From the NCBI GenBank assembly GCA_020199775.1, contig JAIVJZ010000014.1, forward strand, positions 1 to 49,181: a DNA stretch of 49,181 bases. The letters are read 5' to 3'. Made by a program: the position numbers and the translations under genes. The first letter of the stretch is position 1. Every line of letters starts with the position of its first letter. The stretch is from Acidobacteriota bacterium (lineage in GTDB: Bacteria; Acidobacteriota; Blastocatellia; Pyrinomonadales; Pyrinomonadaceae). The notes beneath the pieces are model-generated. The model was not told the DNA's origin. It worked only from the letters and a program-made list of their open reading frames with translations, and did not search any database. Positions 16,355-24,436 of this stretch are shown in pieces.

Positions 16355-17182
16355 CTACCTCGCGTTGACTGTTAGCTTAGTAGCCGCGCTTGTAACGACT
16401 GTTAGCCCAATAGCAAAAGATGCATCGAATGTGTATGTAGCGAGTGCATTGGTTGTATCAAAGCTGAATAGGATAGTACCCGAAGCCGCTGTGTTATCGT
16501 AGCCGATAATCGTACCCGTCGTACCGCCCTGTACAACGATAGTACGCAAGGTGCCTGGTGATGACTTAACAACAGTGGTCGTGGCCGTGGAGATATAGGT
16601 AGGAGTATTCCTATTCTCGGTCAGCATACGGTTAGCAGTTAAATCTTCACCAGCAATGGTAGTGGCTAGAGTAGTTTTAAGGCTAGCATTAGCATCGAGC
16701 TGGAGGTCACCACGCTGACCATTTGTAAGAGTAGGCACGCTAGAGTTGTACCTACCACCGGCTTTAACAGGGTTCCCTGAGTCTGCCGCTCCGGATGCGA
16801 CATTACCCTGAACTTGCTGGTTGCCGTTCGTCTGGTTGGCAGCCGTAGCGCCGTTGCCAGTGTTCGTAGCAATGGTTGATAGGCTAGTGTTCGCTGTTGA
16901 TTGGTTAGAAGCTGTAGCAATGCCTGTTGTATTGGTCTTTACAGAGTCAAGGTCAGCCGTAAGGCGGCGCAACTTCGCGGATACTGTACCCGTAGATCCA
17001 GCAGTTGCCGCTGCATCAGCTACAGCGCCCTGAGTTACATCAGCACCATCAGCGACGGTAACAGCACCGCCTCCACCGCCACCGCCAGAAGTCCTAAAAC
17101 TACCAGTGCCTGAATCGTAAGCGCCATCAAGAGCCCTAGCGCTTATCTGTTGCCAATCACCTGATCCTGCTGGAATTGCCAT
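16355..17182 (-). CDS. Fibre-like structural protein
   Basis: 275 residues. A poly-Gly tract (residues 33-39) follows a short N-terminal domain. A coiled-coil-like region comes next (SAKLRRLTADLDSVKTNTTG) with short Thr/Asn/Ala repeats around TASNQSTANTSLSTIATNTG, typical of trimeric phage fibres, and then a beta-rich C-terminus. It sits directly ahead of the glycosidase and carbohydrate-binding-like genes, so it may be the shaft that presents them. It is preceded by copy D of the late promoter/leader motif. Confidence 0.55.
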   Translation of the reverse strand: MAIPAGSGDWQQISARALDGAYDSGTGSFRTSGGGGGGGAVTVADGADVTQGAVADAAATAGSTGTVSAKLRRLTADLDSVKTNTTGIATASNQSTANTSLSTIATNTGNGATAANQTNGNQQVQGNVASGAADSGNPVKAGGRYNSSVPTLTNGQRGDLQLDANASLKTTLATTIAGEDLTANRMLTENRNTPTYISTATTTVVKSSPGTLRTIVVQGGTTGTIIGYDNTAASGTILFSFDTTNALATYTFDASFAIGLTVVTSAATKLTVNAR

Positions 17183-17207
17183 TTAAGTATGTAGCTCCTA
17201 CAAGCAA

Positions 17208-17228
17208 CCGTCCGTTAGGCATAGAATA
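17208..17228 (-). promoter_or_regulatory. Candidate late promoter/leader motif, copy D
   Basis: Minus strand: -10-like TATTCT (17223-17228), then TAACGGACGGTTGC in the leader (17204-17217), then the ATG at 17182. It follows immediately after a terminator T-run, so it would restart transcription after capsid-gene transcription ends. Confidence 0.5.
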
Positions 17229-17230
17229 AC

Positions 17231-17262
17231 AAAAAAACGGGACCTCGCATAGTCCCGTTTTC
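17231..17262 (-). terminator. Rho-independent terminator after the 140-residue gene
   Basis: On the minus strand AACGGGAC and GTCCCGTT (17252-17259 / 17236-17243) pair in an 8-bp stem with an 8-base loop, followed by a T-run (17231-17237). It ends the capsid-block transcript just before promoter copy D. Confidence 0.75.
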
Positions 17263-17277
17263 GTATTTTGGCTCTGA

Positions 17278-17700
17278 TTAGCCATTACCTTTGATCTTGC
17301 CAAGGTCTCTCTCGGTGCCATTGTTCTGATGAAGCGTCGCTTGGTAACGAGTGTAGTCGTCATTAATACGTTTTGCCTCTTCTGCCACCTCTTTGGGAAG
17401 CTCTTGCTTACCTGCTGGGTAGCGAACACCATTAATGGTCACATCGTGATCGAGCTCTACTTTAACTGATGGTGATTCTGCCACTGATTCGTCTTTCCTT
17501 TCTTTGTCGTTGTCTTGCTGACGTGACTGCTCTTCTTTACCAGCAGTCTCGTCTTGTTCAGCTGCTTGAGTTTGATTAGTTGGCTGACCGCCCTTAGCGC
17601 GCTCTGAGTGCGCTTGCTCGGTAGTCTTGGCACCAGCTTGTTTACTCTCGGCATCCTGAGCGGTTGCTTGCTTATCTTTGGTATCTTTTTCCTCTTTCAT
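17278..17700 (-). CDS. Capsid-associated protein with disordered N-terminus
   Basis: 140 residues. The first 80 are almost purely Lys/Glu/Gln/Asp/Ala and probably disordered. A small ordered end follows (DHDVTINGVRYPAGKQELPK, then EVAEEAKRINDDYTRYQ). It lies directly after the capsid gene, so it may be a decoration, head-completion or internal protein. No family is recognised. It has a strong ribosome site (aaggaggatatagtc) and ends at a terminator. Confidence 0.5.
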   Translation of the reverse strand: MKEEKDTKDKQATAQDAESKQAGAKTTEQAHSERAKGGQPTNQTQAAEQDETAGKEEQSRQQDNDKERKDESVAESPSVKVELDHDVTINGVRYPAGKQELPKEVAEEAKRINDDYTRYQATLHQNNGTERDLGKIKGNG

Positions 17701-17719
17701 GACTATATCCTCCTTACGG

Positions 17720-17753
17720 ATTGAGTTAGGGCTATTTTACGCCCTAACTCAAT
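17720..17753. terminator. Long hairpin downstream of the capsid gene
   Basis: Perfect 13-bp stem ATTGAGTTAGGGC (17720-17732) / GCCCTAACTCAAT (17741-17753) with an 8-base loop, between the capsid gene stop and the ribosome site of the next gene. The T-rich side faces the plus strand, so for the minus-strand operon it may act as a partial terminator or 3'-end stabiliser that keeps capsid mRNA in excess. Confidence 0.55.
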
Positions 17754-17765
17754 TTTAACATCAAA

Positions 17766-18677
17766 CTAGTAAGCTGAGTAGCTTTCAAGCCGAGTCATGA
17801 AGTTGTTGTTTAAGATTACAGACTTCATGCCAACTTTCCAGCCGATGGTTCGTTTTTGGTGAAGAGGGTCGGCCACGCTACCTGGTCCTTCAATATAGCT
17901 GCTAAGCGTTTGAAGGTCAGTTACGCCGTAGGCGTCTTTACCAAATACATAGCTGGTGTGTACGGTTACTGTGCTAGCGATGCTAGGTACGTTGTTGCTT
18001 CGGACAAAGCGAACGCCACCGAATACAGCGATGGTTCCTTTGTACATCTCACCGCTTTGACCCATACCGTTACGAATAGCTGCGTCACGGAATGAAGCGT
18101 CGCCCATAAGGTCCATCTCTACCGATGGGTCAACGACACAAACGAAGTTGCCGTCATCGAACTCTTCAGCCCCTTGGTTACGGAGCAATGCAACTGCTTT
18201 ACGTACCTCGTCGAAGGCCAGCGTGTTGGCTGTACCCAGACCGGCACGGTTAGCTACTGCATCAGCGTAGATAACACTGGTACCGGCAACCACGACTGTA
18301 TTTATCAAACGGTCATAGGTTCGGGCTGCTTGTGTACCAAGTAGTTCTTTCGCCTTGGTGACAACGGGGTGTTTTACAGTCAGCTCGGCGAGGTCGGTCA
18401 GGGTGACGAACGCACCGTACTGGTCGATAGTTGCTGTGATAGCTGAGGTTGAGAGTGCCGTATCCGTAGGAGGCGTACCCTCAGTTGGTAGTGGGGTAGT
18501 CGCAAGCGATAGATCTGCGTACTGAGTGAACGAGATTGTCTTGCTACTGTTAGATGGAATGTTCTCTTTCCACCCGAATTGGTCTAAGACCGTTTTGTAC
18601 GTCGCTTGTTTGAGGAGGCTCTTGGCGAAATACGTCTGTAAATCGGCCGCCAACTCATTTGTTCTTGTTACTGCCAT
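17766..18677 (-). CDS. Major capsid protein, N4-gp56 type
   Basis: 303 residues. The pattern of an N-terminal TRTNELAADLQTYFAKSLLK, then WKENIPSNSSKTISFTQYAD, DQYGAFVTLTDLAELTVKHP and RTYDRLINTVVVAGT is that of the N4-gp56 capsid family (HK97 fold). It is preceded by the scaffold gene and followed by a long hairpin. The family occurs in phages N4 and relatives and in many uncultured podoviruses. Its presence in a temperate actinobacterial prophage is a useful classification marker. Confidence 0.85.
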   Translation of the reverse strand: MAVTRTNELAADLQTYFAKSLLKQATYKTVLDQFGWKENIPSNSSKTISFTQYADLSLATTPLPTEGTPPTDTALSTSAITATIDQYGAFVTLTDLAELTVKHPVVTKAKELLGTQAARTYDRLINTVVVAGTSVIYADAVANRAGLGTANTLAFDEVRKAVALLRNQGAEEFDDGNFVCVVDPSVEMDLMGDASFRDAAIRNGMGQSGEMYKGTIAVFGGVRFVRSNNVPSIASTVTVHTSYVFGKDAYGVTDLQTLSSYIEGPGSVADPLHQKRTIGWKVGMKSVILNNNFMTRLESYSAY

Positions 18678-18693
18678 TTAGTTAGGTTCCTGC

Positions 18694-19404
18694 TTAAAAT
18701 TTTACGTTCGCAAGCCTCTCCTCTATATCCTCAAGGTTGCTACCAGATGACTTCGAGGTCGTTGTCGTAGCAGAATTACCTTGTGGGGCAGTGGCTCGCT
18801 GTTTGTTCGCAAGCGTTTGAAGTGCTTCTTGTCCACCCTGCTTCTTTAGAGCTTCAGTGTCTACCTTTGCTGCACCTGACATATGTAGGACATCATCAAA
18901 GGTGAGTAGGCCGTACTTCACGAGGGCAAGCTTGTCAGGATTAGACGTTAGATACGTCCCCATCGCATCATCTTGCTCAGGTGTAATGTTGTTAGCCTGC
19001 TTCCATGTATTGGCGTTGTACAGAAGCTCTAGGCGCTGTACACGCTCATCATCGTTGGTAGCTGGCTCGGCCTGGATCTTCTTCTCTAGTTCAGAAGCTT
19101 TCTGAGCCTTGTCGTGCATCGTTTTTTCGGCCTCGCGGTAGGACTTAGCGGCTGCTAGTTGTCCTTCGGGGGTCGATATGTCGATACCCTTCTTAGCCCA
19201 GTAATCAGTTAAGTCTTCATCAGAGGGTGCTGCCGGTTCGGCAGGCTCTTCAGGTTGCTCTTCTGATTGGGTTTGTTGCTGTGGTTCGCTGTCAGCAGTT
19301 GTTACCGCCTCGGCGTGCTGCTCTTCAGGTTGTACCGCTTCGGGTGCCTGTTCCTGAGTAGTAGCTTCGGTTGTGGATTTATCTTCCATACGAACTCTCT
19401 CCAT
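18694..19404 (-). CDS. Capsid scaffolding protein
   Basis: 236 residues, with an ATG at 19404 or 19389. The first 75 residues are acidic and Gln/Pro/Glu-rich. A coiled coil follows (EAEKTMHDKAQKASELEKKI), then a helical section and a Ser/Thr tail ending NLEDIEERLANVKF. Composition and position between portal and capsid genes are those of phage scaffolds, which guide procapsid assembly and then leave. It is preceded by the elaborate stem structure at 19413-19523. Confidence 0.75.
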   Translation of the reverse strand: MERVRMEDKSTTEATTQEQAPEAVQPEEQHAEAVTTADSEPQQQTQSEEQPEEPAEPAAPSDEDLTDYWAKKGIDISTPEGQLAAAKSYREAEKTMHDKAQKASELEKKIQAEPATNDDERVQRLELLYNANTWKQANNITPEQDDAMGTYLTSNPDKLALVKYGLLTFDDVLHMSGAAKVDTEALKKQGGQEALQTLANKQRATAPQGNSATTTTSKSSGSNLEDIEERLANVKF

Positions 19405-19412
19405 ACTTACTT

Positions 19413-19523
19413 CACCTCTCTCTATTGGTGGAGAGGTGCTGCTGGAGTAAGAACGGGATCAACTTTGGACGGTGTTGCTTATTTAGAGTGGTAAATAAGT
19501 TCCGGTTCTTACCCCTACAGCAC
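19413..19523. other. Nested stem-loop upstream of the scaffold gene
   Basis: Three elements are present. One is a hairpin with arms CACCTCTC (19413-19420) and GAGAGGTG (19431-19438). The second is a 19-bp stem with three mismatches between 19436-19454 and 19505-19523, containing perfect GTAAGAAC/GTTCTTAC. The third is an inner hairpin CTTATTT (19478-19484) / AAATAAG (19493-19499). The apical part contains AACTTTGGACGG on the plus strand, an inverted relative of the late leader motif. It fills nearly the whole gap between two virion genes. Confidence 0.7.
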
Positions 19524-19525
19524 AT

Positions 19526-19828
19526 CTACACGATGGGTTCTATGTCCTCCTCTCCTGTTAACTTGCGGCGCAGACGGTTAAGCAGGCTCGGTGTTTCCCG
19601 TACAGTTTTAGCAGTCTCAAAGTAATCAAGCTCGGCCTGAACGGTGGCAGCCCTACTCGCTGCGTGGGCACGTTGGCTATCAGTTAAGCGGGCATCCATC
19701 GCCATACGCATCTCGCGCTCTTTCGCCTGAACGAGACGGTTAAGGTAGTGCTGGCCGAATCTGCTGTTAGCAAACTCGTTAGCGTCATAGACAAGCTGCA
19801 ATGGCTCATCTTTATATGTGTTATCCAT
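19526..19828 (-). CDS. Small helical protein between portal and scaffold
   Basis: 100 residues, highly charged and helical (LNRLVQAKEREMRMAMDARL, then DYFETAKTVRETPSLLNRLR). It overlaps the end of the portal gene by 8 bases and is followed by the nested stem. The family is not recognised. Position suggests a role in head assembly. Confidence 0.5.
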   Translation of the reverse strand: MDNTYKDEPLQLVYDANEFANSRFGQHYLNRLVQAKEREMRMAMDARLTDSQRAHAASRAATVQAELDYFETAKTVRETPSLLNRLRRKLTGEEDIEPIV

Positions 19829-21653
19829 TGACCACCTCCTCGACTGGTTGAGCTACTTCAGGGGGCACTGCGGCTGGAGCTGGGGGAGCACCCTCTGGCG
19901 GTGCACCGGCCATCGCACCTTGTGGGCCTCCCATAGGCAGCTGAGGCAGCCCCTGGCCTGGTGCGGGCGTCGTGATGGCGTCCAGATCCTCTTGGTCGAG
20001 CTTCGGCAAAGCTTTAGGCAGGATGCGCCGCTTGATCTCTTCCGGGTTGTTAGTTGGGTCTTGGATAAGGATTTGGTACGCAGTGAGGTACGCTTGACGC
20101 TCTTCTTCCTGCTTACTGGCGGCGTCTACGTCGAGCTGGACACTCACACGATCTACCTCGGCGAACTTGGCAGGGTCAAACACGGCCATGCCACCACCCC
20201 CAGGCACTTCTACAGCTAGCGGCTCATCTACGTAGAGCTGCATCATCTTCATGAGAATCCAACCCCACCAGTAGAATCCATCCTTCTCGAAGATTCGTGC
20301 CTTACTCTGAATACGCTGGCCGGTTTGATTAAGCTGAGCTCGTACCTCGGTAGCTGTCGCGTCAGCCGTGTTCTGTGCACCCTTGGCCACTTGATCTATA
20401 GCTGTAGTCTCACGGATTTCATTCTTCAGGTTGAGGCGGTTGTTGAACGAGTTACTTTGTAAGACGGGTGGCTGGATATTGACGAGCGTGCCAGGAGGGA
20501 ATGGATACGTCGTATCTGGATCGTTGTTTACCAGGTCGATAAAGTCACTATACTTGGGTTCAAGCTCCCTCTGAGGTGAAAGCTGACGGATAATATAGTC
20601 AGACTCCATGTTGGTCATATCATTTAAGAGTTCTTGCTCTTTGGCTATAGAGTCAATCTCACTCTTAGCGTAAAACAAGGAGAGGCGACGGTAATTGCGG
20701 AAGAAGAAGAACGGTACAACACCTTTAGCCTCACTCTTGGACCGTGAGTTGGCATCTTTCTCGGCGGCTTCGAGGTCCATACTGGCTTCGAGGTTCGCAT
20801 TGAGATACTTTTGTTTCATTAAGAACTCATGGCGCTGCTTATAAGGGTTAACCACATCCTCAATAACATCTTTGCGGTTCTTGACCGTTACCACACGGTC
20901 AACGTCCCATATCTCGATAATTTCATCTTCATCGGCTCTACCTAGAACAGAGCCGCTCCATATTTCTTTGCTCTCTTTGTCTGACTCCTGACCCATGTTG
21001 CTACCGGCGCCGCCAGTATCGTGCTTTGACTTCTTATACCGAGGGATTAGCTCACCATGGGTCTTACTATCGGGGTCGGTGTCAACCACCTCGTAGTCAT
21101 CCAACTCGCCCTTACGAACAAAATAGCGCCGACCGGCATAGTGACCTGGTGTTTGGAGCTGGGCAGGATGCTTAATAGTTGGATCAACGATCATGTCCCG
21201 CATGGCGTACGACTCAACATGGGGGTGATCGCCCTCCCATGACACCATATTGCCTGCCATGCCGGTAATGAACGTCTCACGTCCACCTTCTTCTACAATA
21301 AGGTCCCACTGATCCTCATCCCACCACTCCTCGATAAGGCCATTGGCAGCTTTAATAGTGTCTGATGACTGGCCCATACGAGGGTCGGAAGATTTAAATT
21401 GAAAGCGGGTGCTGGCGTTATTGAACGCGGCTACCATCGTCTCGATGGTAGAAAAGACCATAGGCACGAACGTATTGGTAACACCCTCGTACCATGCATA
21501 CACACGCTCGTTGTCATAAAGCTTGTTATCGCGGTCCCACTTATCGTGCCAGTTCTTTTGGGAATAGTCCCAACTATCCTTGAAGCGCTTTAACGCCTTA
21601 TCGAGTGCTGGATCGCTTTTATCTGCTTGCGAGTTATCGTTAGAGACCGCCAT
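19821..21653 (-). CDS. Portal protein
   Basis: 610 residues. Portal features include the helical N-terminus (LKRFKDSWDYSQKNWHDKWD), ITGMAGNMVSWEGDHPHVES, DMIVDPTIKHPAQLQ, and the long helix region KEQELLNDMTNMESDYIIRQ and TATEVRAQLNQTGQRIQSKA. A Pro/Ala/Gly-rich tail ends the protein. It lies directly after the large terminase, as expected for the dodecameric ring through which DNA is packaged. Length fits P22/N4-type podovirus portals. Confidence 0.85.
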   Translation of the reverse strand: MAVSNDNSQADKSDPALDKALKRFKDSWDYSQKNWHDKWDRDNKLYDNERVYAWYEGVTNTFVPMVFSTIETMVAAFNNASTRFQFKSSDPRMGQSSDTIKAANGLIEEWWDEDQWDLIVEEGGRETFITGMAGNMVSWEGDHPHVESYAMRDMIVDPTIKHPAQLQTPGHYAGRRYFVRKGELDDYEVVDTDPDSKTHGELIPRYKKSKHDTGGAGSNMGQESDKESKEIWSGSVLGRADEDEIIEIWDVDRVVTVKNRKDVIEDVVNPYKQRHEFLMKQKYLNANLEASMDLEAAEKDANSRSKSEAKGVVPFFFFRNYRRLSLFYAKSEIDSIAKEQELLNDMTNMESDYIIRQLSPQRELEPKYSDFIDLVNNDPDTTYPFPPGTLVNIQPPVLQSNSFNNRLNLKNEIRETTAIDQVAKGAQNTADATATEVRAQLNQTGQRIQSKARIFEKDGFYWWGWILMKMMQLYVDEPLAVEVPGGGGMAVFDPAKFAEVDRVSVQLDVDAASKQEEERQAYLTAYQILIQDPTNNPEEIKRRILPKALPKLDQEDLDAITTPAPGQGLPQLPMGGPQGAMAGAPPEGAPPAPAAVPPEVAQPVEEVVNG

Positions 21654-21724
21654 ATGAAAGTGTGAAATGCCCTTTTCTAGTTACTAAACTCAAGGTAGCA
21701 CACTCAGGTGTATTTGCCTATACC

Positions 21725-23131
21725 TTAGGTGATCCGGCCATTCCTTTGCTTTACTCGCTGCACCCATGCAGCCTGCTTGATAGTTGGCTTGCCATTAGTC
21801 CTAAATTTCATGACGCCATATCGGAGTGAATCATAATCGTGGTCATCAGCTTCTGTGTCCACATCATCAGTTCGATGCTTGTCGTAGGGGAGTGACGGCA
21901 GAGTCTTGATGAGACTGACGCATGAGGAGAATATCTGAAGGCGAGGTAGCCCATTATCAGCTATGCCGAGCATGTGATGAACCATAGCGAGGCCAGCGAC
22001 GCGATCGTTAATAGCGGGCTGCCATTGCACACCTTCATCATCGAACATCTGAGCTATAGTCTTACCCTCTTTATCGTTATGATTTGCCGAGCCGTTCCAT
22101 ATAGAAGGGTCAGCTAAGCCATAGGCGATAGACTCACCAGCTTCAAGGTCATTGATTGTTTGGCTCTTGCCGCTGATTGGGACGTAGTTCTCAGTACGGT
22201 ACTCACGATAGACGTACGTACGCTCACTTGCTGGGTCCTGGGCATACCAAAGGACGCTGTTCTTGTTCCCGTAGTCCATCGAGCGCCACTTGCGCCAGTG
22301 GTTAGGTATAAAGAACGGTTCAACTACATGTAGGTGGCGCGAGAACTCTGTGAAGACCTGCCCTGCGAACACATCCCAGTCACCGAATCGAAGTGCTCTA
22401 CGTAGACTCGGGTCGCTAATACTTTGGAGCTGCTTGTTGTAGTCACGCCTAAAGCGCTCGTCCGGGTGGTCGTCGAGCTTGGCCGGTATGAATACTCGGG
22501 TCTTCGTCTCTCCATCTGGAAGACGAACCTCAAAGACCTTCTCAGGTGGTGCAGCGTCAATGAAACGGTTCTTTACCCAACCATGACCGATGCCACCTGG
22601 GTTCGTCCCGGACATGAATAAGACAGGCCAATCAGGATTACTGGTTCGGTTACGGGTGATGAGGTATTCGATCCAGGCCAGGGGGAACTGCGTCAGTTCG
22701 TCCACGCCAATGACAGGCATTTCAGCACCTTGATAGCGGTACATGTCAGATTCGTTATCGAGGTAGTTCAAGGTGATGCATGAACCATTGTCAAAGACAT
22801 AGCTTCTACCCTCGTATTCACCGTTCGATTGGCCATGCCAGATCAAATGGCCTGCCTTCATGTAGGCATGGCACTGTTTCACGAGTTCAGCTTTGATAGT
22901 CTTGTTCAGCTCAGGGATAGTGCGACGGAATAGGTTGACAGGTATACCAGGATACTCAAGTGCTAAGGTGACAGACTCAGCCACAATCGCTGCTGTTTTA
23001 CCCCCACCGGCTGCGCCACCATAAAGCTTCTCGTCAGCTACAGCTTGGTGAAATACAGACTGACGTTCTGAGGCCGTGTAGTCTGGTACTTTAACCTGTT
23101 GCATCAGTTCTTGGTGGACGAGGAACATCAT
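21725..23131 (-). CDS. Terminase large subunit
   Basis: 468 residues, or 459 if the ATG at 23104 is used. The N-terminal packaging ATPase has Walker A GGAAGGGKT and Walker B VIGVDELT followed by the SGTNPGG coupling motif. The C-terminal RNase H-like nuclease has acidic residues in RKWRSMDYGNKNSVLW, SIAYGLADPSIWNG and DTEADDHDYDSLRYGV. It overlaps the small subunit gene by 41 bases. It translocates and cuts phage DNA at the portal. Confidence 0.92.
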   Translation of the reverse strand: MMFLVHQELMQQVKVPDYTASERQSVFHQAVADEKLYGGAAGGGKTAAIVAESVTLALEYPGIPVNLFRRTIPELNKTIKAELVKQCHAYMKAGHLIWHGQSNGEYEGRSYVFDNGSCITLNYLDNESDMYRYQGAEMPVIGVDELTQFPLAWIEYLITRNRTSNPDWPVLFMSGTNPGGIGHGWVKNRFIDAAPPEKVFEVRLPDGETKTRVFIPAKLDDHPDERFRRDYNKQLQSISDPSLRRALRFGDWDVFAGQVFTEFSRHLHVVEPFFIPNHWRKWRSMDYGNKNSVLWYAQDPASERTYVYREYRTENYVPISGKSQTINDLEAGESIAYGLADPSIWNGSANHNDKEGKTIAQMFDDEGVQWQPAINDRVAGLAMVHHMLGIADNGLPRLQIFSSCVSLIKTLPSLPYDKHRTDDVDTEADDHDYDSLRYGVMKFRTNGKPTIKQAAWVQRVKQRNGRIT

Positions 23132-23519
23132 TAACGAACGTCACATTGCCCTTGACGTTCTGGTCTACCTCTTGCTTTTCAACGTAGCCATGCTTGGTAA
23201 GTACAAGTTTTACGATGGTTGAGTTATAGCGTCCTGTGAGGCCGTTTTGAAGGAGTTTATCAGCCTGCGAGGCCCGTAACCTCTCTAGAATGGCGGAAAA
23301 CTCTTGGCTCTCATCGCCCCAAACTCGTAACGTGTCCCTGTGAACTCCAAGAGTCAGAGCAAGCCGTTCAATCGTAGGCAAGAGGGCGGCGGGGCCGAGC
23401 TGGTCATTAAGGTCCAGGTACGCATTGGCCACTTCGATAAGATCTGCTGTGAGCTTAGTAGGTCGTCCGCCTGGGTGTTTCTGTGTGGACGAGGTTGTAG
23501 CGTCTTGCTGCCTTGCCAT
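23091..23519 (-). CDS. Terminase small subunit
   Basis: 142 residues. A basic N-terminus (KHPGGRPTKLT) precedes a helix-turn-helix (ERLALTLGVHRDTLRVWGDE) and the characteristic GLTGRYNSTIVKLVLTKHGY segment seen before the large-subunit-binding tail. It recognises the packaging site and recruits the large subunit. The position directly upstream of the large subunit supports the call. Confidence 0.85.
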   Translation of the reverse strand: MARQQDATTSSTQKHPGGRPTKLTADLIEVANAYLDLNDQLGPAALLPTIERLALTLGVHRDTLRVWGDESQEFSAILERLRASQADKLLQNGLTGRYNSTIVKLVLTKHGYVEKQEVDQNVKGNVTFVNDVPRPPRTDATG

Positions 23520-23569
23520 ATTACCTTAGTAATAGCACATATGAGCAGTAATGTACAGAACTAAGGAGC

Positions 23570-23845
23570 CTAAACATACTCCGTTAGGTCTACCCTCTTC
23601 TTGATCCATGTCGTTGGTATCTTCATTAAATGCTTAAACTGCTCGTTACAAAGTTCATCTTCAGGCTTCCAGGCGGAAGCTATAACGATATACTCTTCAT
23701 TTTCCTCGACCAGCCAACCAGCTTCACGTACCACCCAATCGCTTGCAGCTCCCCACTCTTTAGCAGCATCGGCATCTGTCCACTCAAGACCACCGGCTAT
23801 TGCATCACACCATTCTATATAGACTAGCTTTAGGTCAAATTCCAT
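23570..23845 (-). CDS. Hypothetical acidic protein
   Basis: 91 residues, acidic and Trp-rich (WCDAIAGGLEWTDADAAKEW), with an alpha/beta pattern ending in KHLMKIPTTWIKKRVDLTEY. The family is not recognised. It is preceded by a strong ribosome site (agaggaggtgat) and lies in a run of three small leftward genes before the terminase pair. Confidence 0.5.
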   Translation of the reverse strand: MEFDLKLVYIEWCDAIAGGLEWTDADAAKEWGAASDWVVREAGWLVEENEEYIVIASAWKPEDELCNEQFKHLMKIPTTWIKKRVDLTEYV

Positions 23846-23855
23846 ATCACCTCCT

Positions 23856-24044
23856 CTACTTCTCCACCACCATCTTCAGGTACCGTTTCTCATGGCACTT
23901 CGTACATGCCTTAAGGATGAAGTAGGCTGTACCAGAGAACTTGTCATTGTCTGCTCTGATCGTCTCTTTAAATATACGCCTGTCATGCTCACATGGTGGC
24001 TTATCTTCCTTCTGTTGTTTGAGCTTACGTATGTCTGCCATCAC
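23856..24044 (-). CDS. Small possible zinc-binding protein
   Basis: 62 residues with CEHDRRIF near the start and CTKCHEKRY near the end, a CxxC plus Cys/His arrangement compatible with one zinc ribbon. The overlap of 4 bases with the preceding membrane protein gene indicates coupling. The function is unknown. Confidence 0.5.
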   Translation of the reverse strand: MMADIRKLKQQKEDKPPCEHDRRIFKETIRADNDKFSGTAYFILKACTKCHEKRYLKMVVEK

Positions 24045-24241
24045 TCATCTTGGTCACGCTTTACTTGGTTAGTTCTTAAAAAGTCTGCGGCTGTCAGAAT
24101 GATTGCAAGCCAGGACAGTCCGAGGGTGAACGCTGGCTCATCGCTTGCGATGGTGAGCTGAGTAATAGGCCAGGCGATAATTGACCCCACGAGCAATACC
24201 CATGCCATGATTGTTGATAGGTTGTTTAGTCTTGTCTTCAT
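24041..24241 (-). CDS. Small two-span membrane protein
   Basis: 66 residues with two hydrophobic spans (TIMAWVLLVGSIIAWPI and PAFTLGLSWLAIILTAADF) and a charged tail. Its leader contains the interlocked repeats at 24257-24327, so its expression may depend on which RNA structure forms. No family is recognised. Confidence 0.5.
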   Translation of the reverse strand: MKTRLNNLSTIMAWVLLVGSIIAWPITQLTIASDEPAFTLGLSWLAIILTAADFLRTNQVKRDQDE

Positions 24242-24256
24242 ACACTTAAACTCAAA

Positions 24257-24327
24257 CAGGTGCGATCAAAAGCCGCTAAGCGAAGATCGCACCTGATCAA
24301 TTTCAAATTAGTTTGCTTAGCGGCTTT
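24257..24327. repeat. Interlocked inverted repeats (A-B-A'-B')
   Basis: A is CAGGTGCGATC (24257-24267) and A' its perfect complement (24285-24295). B is AAAGCCGCTAAGC (24269-24281) and B' its perfect complement (24315-24327). B lies in the A loop and B' outside it, so the RNA can form either hairpin or, with both, a pseudoknot. A palindrome CTTATATATAAG (24332-24343) and direct repeats of aaattagtt flank it. It lies upstream of the start at 24241. Confidence 0.75.
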
Positions 24328-24379
24328 CATACTTATATATAAGCAAATTAGTTCAGAATAATCAAGCCTTGAATATACG

Positions 24380-24414
24380 AAAATACCCGGCGCTCCTCAG
24401 TGAGCTACCGGGTA
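24380..24414 (-). terminator. Rho-independent terminator after the 185-residue gene
   Basis: TACCCGG (24384-24390) pairs with CCGGGTA (24408-24414), with an inner GCTC/GAGC stem. On the minus strand the stem is followed by TTTTCG. It ends transcription of the 24437-24991 gene. Confidence 0.7.
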
Positions 24415-24436
24415 TCCGTTTGGTGCGTGGTGGTTT

